A stretch of 64,000 nucleotides of DNA from Aureobasidium sp. EXF-3400 (Eukaryota; Ascomycota; Dothideomycetes; Dothideales; Saccotheciaceae), in contig SWBL01000177.1 in assembly GCA_024195585.1 (NCBI GenBank), positions 1-64,000 of the forward strand, in the 5' to 3' direction. Positions 46,396 through 64,000 of the stretch are shown piece by piece. The first letter of the stretch is position 1. Each line of letters opens with the position of its first letter. A program made the translations under genes and the position numbers. Under the pieces are notes generated by a model. The model did no database searches. It was not told the origin of the DNA and saw nothing but the letters and a program-made list of their open reading frames with translations.

Positions 46396-47197
46396 TCATT
46401 GAGTGCCCTCCTTCCAACCAATGGGTATCAAGGCAGCAGCAACCTGTTGGACACCACGTTCGGTGGCCAGAAGATTGAACTGTGAGGCAGCATTACGCGT
46501 GTCTGCAACCTCTAGACGAATGCCCAGATCGCTGATGTGCTTTCGCGTCTCGGGCGATACTGGCACAATCGAAGGACCAGTACCCAGAATAAGGAGATCT
46601 AGACGAATGTCAGTATGTACTCAAAAATGTGGACATGGGATTGTTGGTAAGAAAAAGGGGGTCTGATAACGTACCAGGCTTGGGCCACACTGCATCAAGC
46701 AGACCCCAGCTGTGCTCGGCGACTTCCCATTGACCCTTCTTGTTGCGCAAGGTGCCTCCAACGCTCGAGACACCCTTATCGTCGTCGCCCATAGCTCCTT
46801 CGCCGATGGTGCCTTCCTTCCTACCCTCCCTGATCCATGGCTTCCAATTGAAAGCGTCTCCACCAACAAGCATAACTCCAGAACCAGCAATCTTGAGGCC
46901 TGAGTTGAGAGCAAAACCGTCGTGTGCGCAAGCGTCAATGGCGGTTGTCGGGGCGGGCGTGTTGCCGAGCACGTTCATGGCAGCGAAATCAGTTTGCGTG
47001 TCCTCTTTACTCGCCGGGCCGCGATCCTTTGTTTTTGGCGGGCCGACTGGGCCTCTTCTCGATGCCATGGCTTTGGTTGTTGCGTGCAAGTGCCTGCATA
47101 GTCTCGGGTTTGGCTGTCGGAGGATTGTTCGAGAGGCGGGAAGCTGTTCGAGGGAGGCGCGCAAGCAGCCTGCAGCGGGTCTGAAGATGCTGGCCAT
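46396..47197 (-). CDS. NDUFAF3: Complex I assembly factor NDUFAF3 homologue (Mth938/DUF498 fold)
   Basis: Mitochondrial protein needed with NDUFAF4 for early assembly of the complex I Q module. Exons 47197-46675 and 46598-46396 give 241 aa. The intron starts GTACGT and ends CTAG; it splits the Asp codon of KPDLLILGTG. An Arg-rich, Ser-containing presequence occupies about residues 1-45 (RTILRQPNPRLCRHLHATTK). The fold's signature follows: KIAGSGVMLVGGDAFNWKPW, then LLDAVWPKPDLLILGTGPSI, then ISDLGIRLEVADTRNAASQF and FNLLATERGVQQVAAALIP. The full domain is present. A core subunit of the same complex, nuo-49, lies at the left edge, but 45 kb away, so no functional clustering is implied. Confidence 0.93.
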
Positions 47198-48988
47198 GTT
47201 GAGCTGATGTGTGACAGAAAAGGATTGTGCAATTCTTGGGCGTGTCTCGAGTTTCGCCTTCGTGAGTTCCTTCTTGTTCGTCTGGTCACAGAAAGTATGG
47301 AGAAGCTCGGGCGTACCTTCACGTAGACGTCATCAGCTCCTGCCTGATCTAATTGGTCAGTGACTGCCCATCGTCCAAACTCCACCCACGACCCGTCGTG
47401 GATCTCCGTGTCTCTCTCCATTACTCAAATCGAGAATCTCAAATTATTTTCCATGTCGCAAGGATGCGTCCAAAAGGCCCCCTTGTTCCAGTCTCTGGCT
47501 CCACAGGGACATATACGGAATCTCCATCAACACGCGGCGATCTTATCCTGACTTCTGATCCAAAAGCAAACCAAGTCAAAGTAAAGTCCTTTGATGCGTT
47601 GGCTTTTCCATCACCGTTACTCGACACCAACATTACAGGAGCAAAGAAACTCGTGTCAAAATCGCGTTGAGAGTCTGTGTCGGGCGCCTGCGTCGCCTTC
47701 TTCTCGTCTCAAATCGGATCAGACTCCTTTCGTTTCTTAGCCTTGCTTACACCGGGCACGTCAGATCACACTGTATTGGCGAGCTAGTGCCCCGTGGCTG
47801 TCTGTCTTGCCAGTGAGTTGTTGTTCCTACAACAGCCACATCCTGTTTCCAAAATCCAGCGTGCTGCTTTCCCATCGACGGTTGTTGGGTTTCCCTAATC
47901 AGGACATCAAACGCGAATCTTATCTTCCTTGTCGGCGTTTGATGACACTATCCTCTTTCTGTCAGTTTGCCGGACAGACGTCGTATCCCAAGGCAAGAAC
48001 ACACTCCCAGATCATACAGTCATCCACTGACATGTTCCTTACGACATGTTTGTATGGCGTCTGATGCTTACTGGACCTCCTCCACAAAGCATTTCCATGA
48101 GAGATTCTTTAAAGGATCGAGAAAGAATTGTCAGGAGTGGGTCTGCAATTCAAGTAGAATTCGCAACATCAGGATGAAGTGCCGTGACAAATGCGTTGAG
48201 CTGGCGCATTCATGGTCCCGATACGCGCATATGTGGAATACGGACTGCCAAGCTGCTCAGTCCGAAAGAGTTATGTACACAGTCTCTTCTCGAGCAAGAG
48301 ATCGCCATTGAGATGACTTCCGCCAACTGTTCCTGGTCACGACGACAATGTACAGCTCCACTGCACATTCACAATGTGACAAGCAACACCCATGCTGAAT
48401 CTAACAATCCCATCCTGCACATGTAGTCCTTCGGACGGTGGCTTATGCCATCCGGAAGAGTGGATTCTTGGTCTGCTCAGACTTTCCACCGACACCAAAG
48501 ACAAGGTGAACCGATCAAAACCGAACTCCTTCATGAGCGCAGTCACACATTCAACGCGACCTGGATACGTTAGGAATACAAACCTCAACGCATTCTGTTC
48601 CTCGGTTTGTCGTTGAATCACAAGCCACAGTCTCTTCCTCGGCTCCTTCGATGGAGGGCGGTTTGTCCGCTTGTGACAAAGAGAGGCAAGGATAGCTTAG
48701 AACAGTCATCCCTCAAGATAAGGTCGTCAGGAGCAGTAGTGACAGCAGGGGTAAAGGCACAAGAGAAGAGAAGCAAAAGAAGTCATTTCATAAAGTCAGC
48801 AACAAAAAGGCAAAAAGGTATCTCGTGCTAAACTAGCTAAAAAAAGAGCAACAAGAAGAGAAAAGCAAAAGAAGCAAAAGCCATAATGCATGTATCATGT
48901 CCGTAAATCATCGTCATCCTCATTTCCGTTCCTTCGTTCCTCCCCCAGCTGTTCTCTCATCGTTCCTCTCTCCTCGCGTCCATGCCCA
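47198..48988. other. Intergenic, NDUFAF3 promoter and 3' flank of the 998-aa gene
   Basis: About 1.8 kb with open frames of 148 codons or fewer and no known motif. An A/G-rich stretch at about 48760-48890 lies just past the 3' end of the minus-strand gene at 48989. No RNA gene is recognised. Confidence 0.5.
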
Positions 48989-51985
48989 TCAATTCTCCAC
49001 GTAAACAGGAGCCCCGATTGTCCCCTTGATCTCCTCTCTGTATTTCTCCCTCTTGACTTGCTGCTTCCTCTCCCTCCTCCTTGCCATCTTCCTCCTCAAC
49101 CCACTCACATCCCATCGTCGCTGATGTCGCTGACTCAAGCGCCGCAGACTTTCCGTACTCTGCGCTGCTGCCCTCAATAGATCCGTGCTCTTTCTTTTCC
49201 TCAGAGTTGGGAACGAAACAAAGAGTCTCGTAAGAAGGGGTCTCTGTTTATTCGTGTGCTGCTGGTGCAGGGATCTCGGACGGTCGTTGTTGGTGATAGA
49301 GACGTGATGACGACGCACGTTGGTGCCATGTCTATCGATGCCCAGAGAGTTTCCCAGCATAAAGCCTCCCTGGCCTCTGAAGCCGGGTAGTCTGACACTC
49401 AAGCGCTTAGGTCTCCAACCTCTGTTTTGCTCGATAGATTCCAAGCTTTGAACGTCAGAAGTATCTCCACCTAAAGGCAATTCGTCATCAGAAAACTCTT
49501 CTTCCTCGCTGTCGGTGAAGTCATCCCAGAAGCCACGAGGTCGCCAGAAGGGATGTAACGTTGTGTCTCTGTCTTGTTGGCTCTTCGGTCGTTGCGACGA
49601 AGCACTATTTCGTCTTGAAAGAGAGGATGGAAGGAACGGTTGGATCAGTGTTTCGGAATACCTTCGTGCCTTCTCAACAAGCGATGGGCGGCCAAGTGGT
49701 GGCGATGGAGGCGATGGCGTCTTTCGGAACTGAGACGATGGAGTTGCAGGACTGACAATGACGGCAGGCAGACGTGGCGGTTGCGGGGCTGTGCGCGGAT
49801 TTCGGAGAGGAGAGTCGACTTCCACGCGATTGGGGTCTTCGAGAGTCGGGGGCAGTGGTGTGTCGATGACAGCCTGAAAAGTAGGATGCGAGGTTTGGAT
49901 GGCCGGCTCTTCTTCACTCCCCGGTGTTGTGAGCGCATCTGTGTCTCTGGCTCCACTCACATTCTGAGCCTCTGCCAATCGTCTTTTCGCCACATTTTGA
50001 ACCATCAACAGGGATCTGTTCTCATGCGAGTAAAGATTGATAGCTTTGGCCTCGGTCAACTCCATCGAATCTGTTCGATCGGAGAGTTGTGAGAAAGGAC
50101 TCGTGCTAGAGTGAAGAGTGCGAATATCTCTGGACTCAGACGATTTGCGAGGCGAGGTCTGCTGGGCATAGTCAGACAGCGCTTGGGATGACGAATTCTT
50201 CTGTTGCGAAGGTAGTAAGAGTCGGTCGTCGATCGATCGAACATGTTCCACGGACAGCCTCGGCGAGTGTTCCAACTCGGGTGATTCAAGTTCGGCGTCG
50301 AGAGAGTGTCTCTTCCAACCTTGCTGTGGTCCGAGTTTTATCTTCGCATCCTGGCCATTGAGGCGACGAAACGTACCCCTCGAAACATTTTTCGAAGAGC
50401 CAGCACTGGTTGTGATGGGCGCAGACACATGGCGTAGTTTTGTTCGCGGAGGTTGATCGTTCCGATCCGGAGATGCATAATCAAGCCAGATGTCACTGTT
50501 GAGATCGACCTCTTGATCCAGCGATGTACGCGGAGTCTCGCCTTCCATGTAGTCTTGCTTCAGAGAAACGTGATTCTTCGAGTGGTGCAGCCGGTTCTGG
50601 CGAGGAGTAAGCAAATGTGTCTTGTCAGTCACCTCATCCGAGGCAGAGGAGCGAGATGAGTGGCGCTCAGGGATGACAATCACCGGCACTTTAACACGAC
50701 CAGTCTCAGGATTGGAAGCAGATCGCGTTGCGTCAAGATTGCCATTAACCAAGTGCTTTTGACCAGATAAGGGCGATGGTCTGTGATTCTGACTATGCTG
50801 AGATTCGAGTGAGCTTCGTCTTGAAGAAGTACCTTCGCGCAAAGTATCGACCCTGCTAACTCGTCGCAAGGCTGGTTGTTTCTGCTGCGGAGGTGGACCT
50901 GTAAGAACAAAGGCTTCGATAACAGTCGATGTGGTGGATGCAGCAGAAAGACGTTTCGAATTCTCGTTCGGCATATGTCGGTGCAGTTGATCGGTATGTG
51001 TCTCTGGCCAATCAAGAGTCTCTCCATGCTTGACTGTGGAAGGGCTCCCATTGACTCCGTCGGTATCAGGCATGGCTGCAGATCTCGATATCTTGTGATT
51101 ACTAGCAAGACTATTTTGACTGGATGTTGTTTGTTGGTGAGGGTGACCCGCACGCTTCTTGCGGACGGTTACATTCCTCATAAAATTGCCAGCCTCGGAT
51201 TCGGGGGTAGAAGAAGATTGCCTGTCTAGCTCGTCTGGAGTAATGTACTCGACCAGGTTCGAAGAAATCGCCGGCGCAGGAAAAGCACGATGTGTTTCTT
51301 GCGTTGGTGTGGTCTCTCCGGAACCAGATGAAGTCCCCCGCTCTGAAATTTGCCTGTCTGCAACACCCAGCGGCAGACTGCTCAGTCGCATACCTCTTGT
51401 CGCATCCAACCATCTATGTGCAGCTTCTGACTTCAGCGGAAGACTAGCCTGACTCGTGCTGGCGCTGGCACTAGCTTGGCTTTGAGTTTCTCTTGCAGTC
51501 ATGAAGGATCCAGCGCGCGAAGAGGCAGAGTGTGGCATGGTAGGTCGTGGCGGCGCAAGGTCCTTGGTGCGCAGATTTGGCGGAGTGAGGTCGGGAGTTG
51601 GAGGTCTTTGCTGATTTGGAGGCGTACTGGTGCCTGCTTTCTCTCGTGGTAAAGGTACCAGATGGGCATATGTTGCGCTCACATTGCGCGATTGTGTAGG
51701 CGGCGTGGGAGGGAGTGTCGAGTTGCGGCGCATTAGAGAGATAGATGGAGCGTCTCTAGGCCGATATCCTTCGTGCATGCTGGCATCCGAAAAATCCGAG
51801 TCATCGTCGTTGTCGGAGAAGTCTGCGTGTCTAGGAGATTCGGCCTTTTCGGTCGTCTGTCGCGAAGGCAATGCCTTGTATGCTTGCAGGAAGTTGGCAT
51901 CTCGGAACGATTGCTCCAATATAGAGAATGCCTTGTCAAACTGTGAGGTAGGCATATCGAGGGGCGTGAGTGGTCGTAAAAACAT
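48989..51985 (-). CDS. Large disordered hypothetical protein with basic C-terminal segment (998 aa)
   Basis: A single uninterrupted 998-codon frame, too long for chance and with normal codon use. The N-terminus has a short helical segment (FDKAFSILEQSFRDANFLQA) and then an acidic stretch (SDNDDDSDFSDASMHEG). Most of the rest is Ser/Pro/Arg/Gln-rich and probably disordered, with repeated Pro-rich PPTPPT and PPSPPLG motifs that could bind SH3-like domains. Near 825-840 there is an acidic block (DFTDSEEEEFSDDELPLGG). The last 120 residues are basic and more ordered (LTRLFVSFPTLRKRKS, LRRKMARRRERKQQVKREKY). The start could be residue 1 or the Met at residue 11. I do not recognise the family. The order of the C-terminal segment suggests it is the conserved part. 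No transmembrane segment is seen. Confidence 0.85.
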   Translation of the reverse strand: MFLRPLTPLDMPTSQFDKAFSILEQSFRDANFLQAYKALPSRQTTEKAESPRHADFSDNDDDSDFSDASMHEGYRPRDAPSISLMRRNSTLPPTPPTQSRNVSATYAHLVPLPREKAGTSTPPNQQRPPTPDLTPPNLRTKDLAPPRPTMPHSASSRAGSFMTARETQSQASASASTSQASLPLKSEAAHRWLDATRGMRLSSLPLGVADRQISERGTSSGSGETTPTQETHRAFPAPAISSNLVEYITPDELDRQSSSTPESEAGNFMRNVTVRKKRAGHPHQQTTSSQNSLASNHKISRSAAMPDTDGVNGSPSTVKHGETLDWPETHTDQLHRHMPNENSKRLSAASTTSTVIEAFVLTGPPPQQKQPALRRVSRVDTLREGTSSRRSSLESQHSQNHRPSPLSGQKHLVNGNLDATRSASNPETGRVKVPVIVIPERHSSRSSASDEVTDKTHLLTPRQNRLHHSKNHVSLKQDYMEGETPRTSLDQEVDLNSDIWLDYASPDRNDQPPRTKLRHVSAPITTSAGSSKNVSRGTFRRLNGQDAKIKLGPQQGWKRHSLDAELESPELEHSPRLSVEHVRSIDDRLLLPSQQKNSSSQALSDYAQQTSPRKSSESRDIRTLHSSTSPFSQLSDRTDSMELTEAKAINLYSHENRSLLMVQNVAKRRLAEAQNVSGARDTDALTTPGSEEEPAIQTSHPTFQAVIDTPLPPTLEDPNRVEVDSPLRNPRTAPQPPRLPAVIVSPATPSSQFRKTPSPPSPPLGRPSLVEKARRYSETLIQPFLPSSLSRRNSASSQRPKSQQDRDTTLHPFWRPRGFWDDFTDSEEEEFSDDELPLGGDTSDVQSLESIEQNRGWRPKRLSVRLPGFRGQGGFMLGNSLGIDRHGTNVRRHHVSITNNDRPRSLHQQHTNKQRPLLTRLFVSFPTLRKRKSTDLLRAAAQSTESLRRLSQRHQRRWDVSGLRRKMARRRERKQQVKREKYREEIKGTIGAPVYVEN

Positions 51986-53508
51986 GAATTCGTCGCTTGT
52001 AAAGGATGGTTGTTGGCATTGGTACGCTCAGTGCATATCGTAGACGGCAAGAGAAGGTCGAGGTGAATTTACTTAGGCGCAAGTCGTGACAAGTGGAAGC
52101 TGGATAGACGTCTGCGCAAATGCAAACGTAAATGTACTCCGACAGCGATTATAGTCGTCGGTTACACGCGCGGCCCACGGTCACTTAACAACACAAAAAG
52201 ACGGCCGAAGTGGTCAGGATTGGTTGGCAGACAGCGAATGCGAAGCGCATGCACAGCAAATCGGCTAAGCCATGCACCAGAGTCCGGGATCTTGCACACC
52301 GAACGGCTCTGTCGTCACGATTGAATGGAAAAGAAGGATGCGGCGGCCCCGAGTGAGAAGGAGAGACAGAGTAAAGGGGGCCAGCGTGCAAGACACAAGA
52401 CGCGCAGAGAATCTAAAAAAGTTGGAAGTCAAACCAGGGTGCAGGTGCTGCGACACGCTCGCGCCAGCAGAGGAACGTCACCCCTCCACTCCTTTTGTTG
52501 GAAGCCCAAGAGACGGCCTCCCTCTTGCTCACCTCTTCCCCATAATATGGGTGATTTTCACATATTGCAAAATTATGTCACAGACGGTCTGCTTCCGTAT
52601 ACTTCATCAAGAAGTGAAATGTTACATCTCGATTTTATCTTGTGTCTTTCAATATCTTTGTTAAGCGGAGTGTGTTCCTGCTTAACCCCAGTCACACGAT
52701 ATTCGGAATGCAGTTGACCTATCAGGACTGCAGCTGATTTTCCATATATGCATGTTCGCTTAACTCATCATTACCTGCTTACCTCCTGCGCCGTTATTTC
52801 TTTCAACATGTTTCATTGAGATTTTGAGTTCTATCTTCGCTACGACATGGTGAAAATGTTGGTGGTTGGTGGCACCCTGGTCTTGTAGCTTGTGTCTTGT
52901 TTCAATGAGCCACCTAGCCACCTGCGCCTCGGACCGCATGTGCCTCCAATATGCTAATGTTATGGCTGTGCAGAGCTGGAGTTTAAAGATAAACTGGAAC
53001 CAAACTCTCATTGCACTTTGACGACTGGGTTGATTCTATTCATGTGTGGTTCTCATGCAAATGACCATACTAATAGCAACTGCTGAAACAGACAATCTCG
53101 ATGCTTGGAATCCAGACTCATTCGAGTGGACATCAGAACCACCAAGTGCTGTTATACTGCGCATTGCTCTAGTCTCATCATTTGACAATTCAGGATAATC
53201 ACATGCGGTGACTGCGATGATTGTTGGGCTGGCCAATCGATTTGAACGAGTTTTTGATTCATCGCATGCTAACATGACCTTTTCTATGCCCTCCGACCGT
53301 CCCTTAGAGCCCTACGACAGATGACATCGATGGGCTCTCGGCCAGAGCAAGAAAGCGTAGACTTAGACGCCGAGCCCTTTTAAAATCTCCACATGCATTT
53401 TTGCCTTTTCTCAAGTCACAAACTCGTCTTTGATTCCATCGAGACTTTGCGCCAGCATTCAACCGAAGAAAAGATTTTTCATTTCAAAAAGAACAAGGGG
53501 GGAATCGT
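51986..53508. other. Intergenic, promoter of the 998-aa gene and RPL34 3' flank
   Basis: About 1.5 kb. Open frames are at most 137 codons, overlap each other and carry no motif. Nothing else stands out. Confidence 0.5.
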
Positions 53509-54258
53509 TTAGCGGCGGGCCGAGTTCTCCTTGAGGACCTTCTTGACGATCTTCTGCTCCTCGATCAAGAAGGCGCGGACGACGCGGTCCTTGACGCAGT
53601 TGGCGCAGCGGGATCCACCGTAGGCGCGCTGGACGGTCTTCTTGGGGCGCGAGATGGTAGCGTACTCGCGGGGACGGAGGGCGGGAACCTGAAGAGGAAC
53701 CGGGTTAGTTTGGTGTATGGTTGGAGTCTTGTCCAAGAGATTCGTCGAGATGGATGCGAAGGATAATGATTGGTTGAAGATGTTCAAGTCGGCATGTCGA
53801 AGAGTGGTCCAGATAGGTATGTAGGTCGACAGGAGGTATATTCGAGAATCTCTTGGACGATTGGATATCGACTTACGCCTGCAAGCTTGACACCACAGTC
53901 ACCGCACTTGGGAGCGGTGCCCTTCTTCTTGATGTGAAGGTAACGGAGCTCGCCACCGGGAGTCTTGATGACTCTGACCTTGTTGGACTTGGTGTTGTAG
54001 CTGGAAGCAGCTCATGTCAGCGCGTCTGTTTCCTGCCACTAGGATTGTACGGTTGTGCGATTTTCGGAAGATAGTGAAGCGATCGGAAAGGGATGTTTTG
54101 CGTTGTCGTTCGGTGCGAAAGCCTCTCGTGTGGTTTGTGTGCAAAATTGCGGTGTTGACTTACGGTTGCCTGCGGCGCTGCGAAGAGGGTCAGTATTTCA
54201 GGATTGCAAAGGACAGCATGTCTCCAGAACGTACGTAGGTGAGTCTGTTGGAGGGCAT
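53509..54258 (-). CDS. RPL34: 60S ribosomal protein eL34
   Basis: Large-subunit ribosomal protein with a zinc-binding CxxC pair. Four minus-strand exons, 54258-54235, 54177-54164, 54000-53877 and 53688-53509, give 113 aa, normal for the family. Exon 2 is only 14 nt and encodes RRRQ plus part of Pro. The joined N-terminus [20 protein letters not shown] matches the eL34 pattern. Zinc-ligand motifs are KCGDCG near residue 46 and RCANC near 82. The highly conserved [15 protein letters not shown] follows near the end. Introns use GTACGT and GTAAGT donors. Two short exons at the 5' end and long introns are common in fungal ribosomal-protein genes. It is divergent from PRP8. Confidence 0.97.
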
Positions 54259-54722
54259 CTTGACGGTGTTGGGTGTGTCGCTGGGTGATGAATTGTCGTC
54301 GCTCGCGAAATCGTTCAATCGTCGAGCCAGAGCAAAAATCCAGAGTGGAGGGTGCGCTCGGCTTCGCGCCTTCTCTCCGCAGTTTTGCCGCAAAAGTGGC
54401 AGGTGCGCCAAGGCTTGATCGTGCTTTCCTTGGATGAATCTCCAGCTTCATCGCGCCAAGTCGACGGTCGCCACGACTTTTACAGACTCAAGCAGTTCGA
54501 AGCCATCGGCATCACTGCGCGACCGACTGACACGAGAGAAGCTCTCATATCGACGTGTCACTGCGCGCATATTCGTTCGCCCTACTACGGATTCTACTCC
54601 TTGAGGACGCGATCCTACAGACATCGCGGTCGGGGAAGCAGCACCAGCTGCCGTGATTGAATCACCACCCCCATCGCTACGACCATCTACCTCTTCGCCG
54701 ACAGACACATCTCATCACCACC
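54259..54722. promoter_or_regulatory. Shared divergent promoter, RPL34 / PRP8
   Basis: 464 bp between start codons; no TATA box is apparent. The PRP8-proximal half has a CCATC/CACC-rich leader. I could not assign a ribosomal-protein regulatory motif. Confidence 0.5.
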
Positions 54723-62134
<7,412 letters not shown>

Positions 62135-62535
62135 AAAAGGATGATGGAAGATTGGGTTTTGGGAGTTTTTCAGGGATGAGAATCAAGCATGGCGTTTTTT
62201 TTTTGTACTTTTTCATTGTAAATGGGTTTATATTAGTCACGAAAGACGAAAGAGCACAAAAATTGTATTTTAGAACTTCAATGAGAAGGAGCGATCAATA
62301 TGAAGTCGAACAGCTGCAAAACAAGCAAAGCACCGAGTTTTCATGAATATCTTCATGTCGAAAGCAACAGGTGCAATCTGACAATTCGCAACTTCTCTGC
62401 TTTGAACTACAACCGACAGACTTCAGCAACACACTAACAGGCAAATATGCACACAATGGAAAACTTGACATTCAAACATTATCGTCTATAACCTCTTATG
62501 TCTCCTCCTCTACTCTTCCTACCCACTCCCCTCAC
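62135..62535. other. Convergent intergenic, PRP8 / Hsp70-like 3' flanks
   Basis: About 400 bp between converging genes, with a T-run near 62196. No feature is recognised. Confidence 0.55.
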
Positions 62536-64000
62536 TCAATGAAACTCAGCCTGCACAACCCCATACCCCACCCCACCAACTCTCAACTCAAACACCAAAT
62601 CGGCACTTTGAATCCTCATCACCAACTCAAAATCCAAATTCAAAAACTCTGCTCCTTTGCTCGTTTTCAGTTTCGTGAACAGTTCTTGAGGGACGGCTCC
62701 TAGATCTGTGCGTAGAGTGCAGACTGTAGAAAGCGTTTTTGTGCGTGAGGAAGGTGCAATGTCGGAACCGCAGGCTATTAATTCGTCGGTTACGATTAGG
62801 GATTGGTGGGGCATGAAGTTGCGGGTGTAGTGGAAGGAGATTGGGGTTTCTGGGGAGATGGCTGTGTTCTGTGGATGCAGGGGTGGTTAGCTCGTTGTGT
62901 TTTCTTTTCTCTTTTTGTCGAAGGGGAGGTTACTGACCTTTGCGATGTGCCATTGCATGCGATCGGATACCATCCAACGCTCCCATAGAGGAGACCAATA
63001 TCGATCTGCTATGTCGTGTTTTGTCTCGTCAAAGACTGTGGCGTACGAGGTTCCGTAGTGTAATCTGCTGCGGCGGGAAGACACCATGCTGTCATCCAAA
63101 CCCCTGATTACCGCACCTCTGACCACAGCTGTCCAAGCATATAGCGGTTGAATGACCTCCACAGACGGATGTTCGTGTTGTTGCACCTGCACCTGCTGCT
63201 CGTCCTTCTCACCATACGCAGGCGATGCCGCAGTGTTGAAATGCGACTTCAACCTATTGTAAAGGTGATTACTTTGCCCAAATCCGCCAACGAGGATAAT
63301 TCCAGACACGGTATCGCCTTTAGTGCGTATAGCATCCACCTGTCCATCCAGCAGTTTCAGCACTTCGTCAATGACAGGATCGAAAATAGCCTTGACTTGC
63401 TGCGAACTCATGACCATGAATCCACTGTCAATTCCTGCCTCTTCGTCGTCAGGAAGACCAGGAAAAGGTATGTTGACTTCTTGGTTCTCTTCCTCATTGT
63501 AGTTGCGCTTGACGAACTCTTCAAAGTACTTTAGGCCCATCATCCAGGTTTTTGGCTTCTTGTTGCGCATGTGGATGTAGCGATCGGTGCCTAGTCGTTC
63601 CTTGACGTGTTCTTCGAAGCGATAGTTGAGGAAGGCTGAGCCGCAGAGTCCGCCTGTTCCTACTGCACTCTCTTCGACTCTGAGTGGAGATAGCTGAGTG
63701 ATTTTGCTAGATGCAACTGTCAGCATGTTTCTTATGGCCTTCAGGATATAGCTGGCGACAAACTAGGCGATTAAATCTACGGTACCACCTCCTGCATCGC
63801 AGATGACAAAGTTGTCTCCGACCTTGAGGTTATGCGGTTGTACTGTTTTGAGAGCGTGCAGCATAGCAGCTTCAGGCTCACTGATCAATCTCAATTCATG
63901 CTTTTTGCCCATGCCTGCCTTCTCTGCCGCTTGCAAGGTCGCGTTCTTTGCAGAGTCCGACCAGACAGCTGGAACAGTAAGGACAAACTCGACCTTTGTC
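62536..64000 (-). CDS. Hsp70-like ATPase (HSPA12-like), 5' part beyond window
   Basis: Actin-like ATPase-fold protein of a fungal Hsp70-related group with unknown clients. Minus-strand exons in the window are 64000-63764, 63706-62938 and 62868-62536; about 445 residues are visible. The first exon enters in frame after one base. Motifs are VLTVPAVWSDSAK, the phosphate-2 loop ICDAGGGTVDLIAY and the adenosine motif IILVGGFGQSNHLYNRL. Splicing at 63763 (GTTTGT donor) rebuilds DLIAYKITQLSPL; the other intron has GTCAGT. The last exon (110 aa) is beta-rich and polar, taking the place of a canonical Hsp70 substrate-binding domain, which I do not see. There is no EEVD or ER-retention end. The missing part is the N-terminal phosphate-1 region, right of the window. 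Confidence 0.88.

Overview
The window reads as an ordinary chromosomal segment of a filamentous ascomycete, most likely Pezizomycotina and plausibly Dothideomycetes (class-level placement is inference). The evidence is short (about 50-60 nt) GT-AG introns with CTAAC-type branch sites, dispersed genes on both strands, a NudE/Mnl1/flavohemoglobin/PRP8 gene set with filamentous-fungal sequence features, and a tRNA-Lys(CTT) with a small intron. Both ends cut through genes.

Layout. 1-2.7 kb: complex I 49-kDa subunit (3' end missing) divergent from the Pol I/III subunit RPC40. 4-5.8 kb: NudE dynein regulator. 7.3-14.5 kb: acetyl-CoA carboxylase with five exons. 15.5 kb: tiny Ser/Pro/Thr-rich ORF. 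16.2-21.7 kb: TIM50 divergent from a GH47 ER-degradation mannosidase (Mnl1/EDEM type). 22.7-24 kb: flavohemoglobin. 25.1 kb: tRNA-Lys. 25.2-32.2 kb: about 7 kb with no gene I can support. 32.2-44.5 kb: four SANT/Myb-like genes (two canonical two-repeat proteins, two weaker single-repeat proteins) with a DAL5-type anion:cation symporter between them; the symporter's upstream region holds seven GATA-factor consensus sites in 250 bp. 46.4-47.2 kb: complex I assembly factor NDUFAF3. 49-52 kb: a 998-residue disordered protein. 53.5-62.1 kb: ribosomal protein eL34 divergent from the spliceosome core protein PRP8. 62.5-64 kb: Hsp70-like ATPase running off the right edge.

Most annotated genes are core housekeeping (respiration and its assembly, Pol I/III, fatty acid synthesis, mitochondrial import, ER quality control, splicing, translation). 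They do not form one pathway. Three divergent pairs share compact promoters of about 260-460 bp. I see no transposon with intact coding capacity, no CRISPR array, no rRNA and no biosynthetic cluster.

The least explained signals are a nested long hairpin inside the unusually long first intron of PRP8, the SANT/Myb-rich segment next to the 7-kb gene-poor stretch, two strong hairpins at 38.8-39.0 kb, the GATA-site cluster before the transporter, and a stop-free 57-nt intron in the mannosidase whose retention would add a cysteine-rich peptide. None of these proves a new system; each is checkable.
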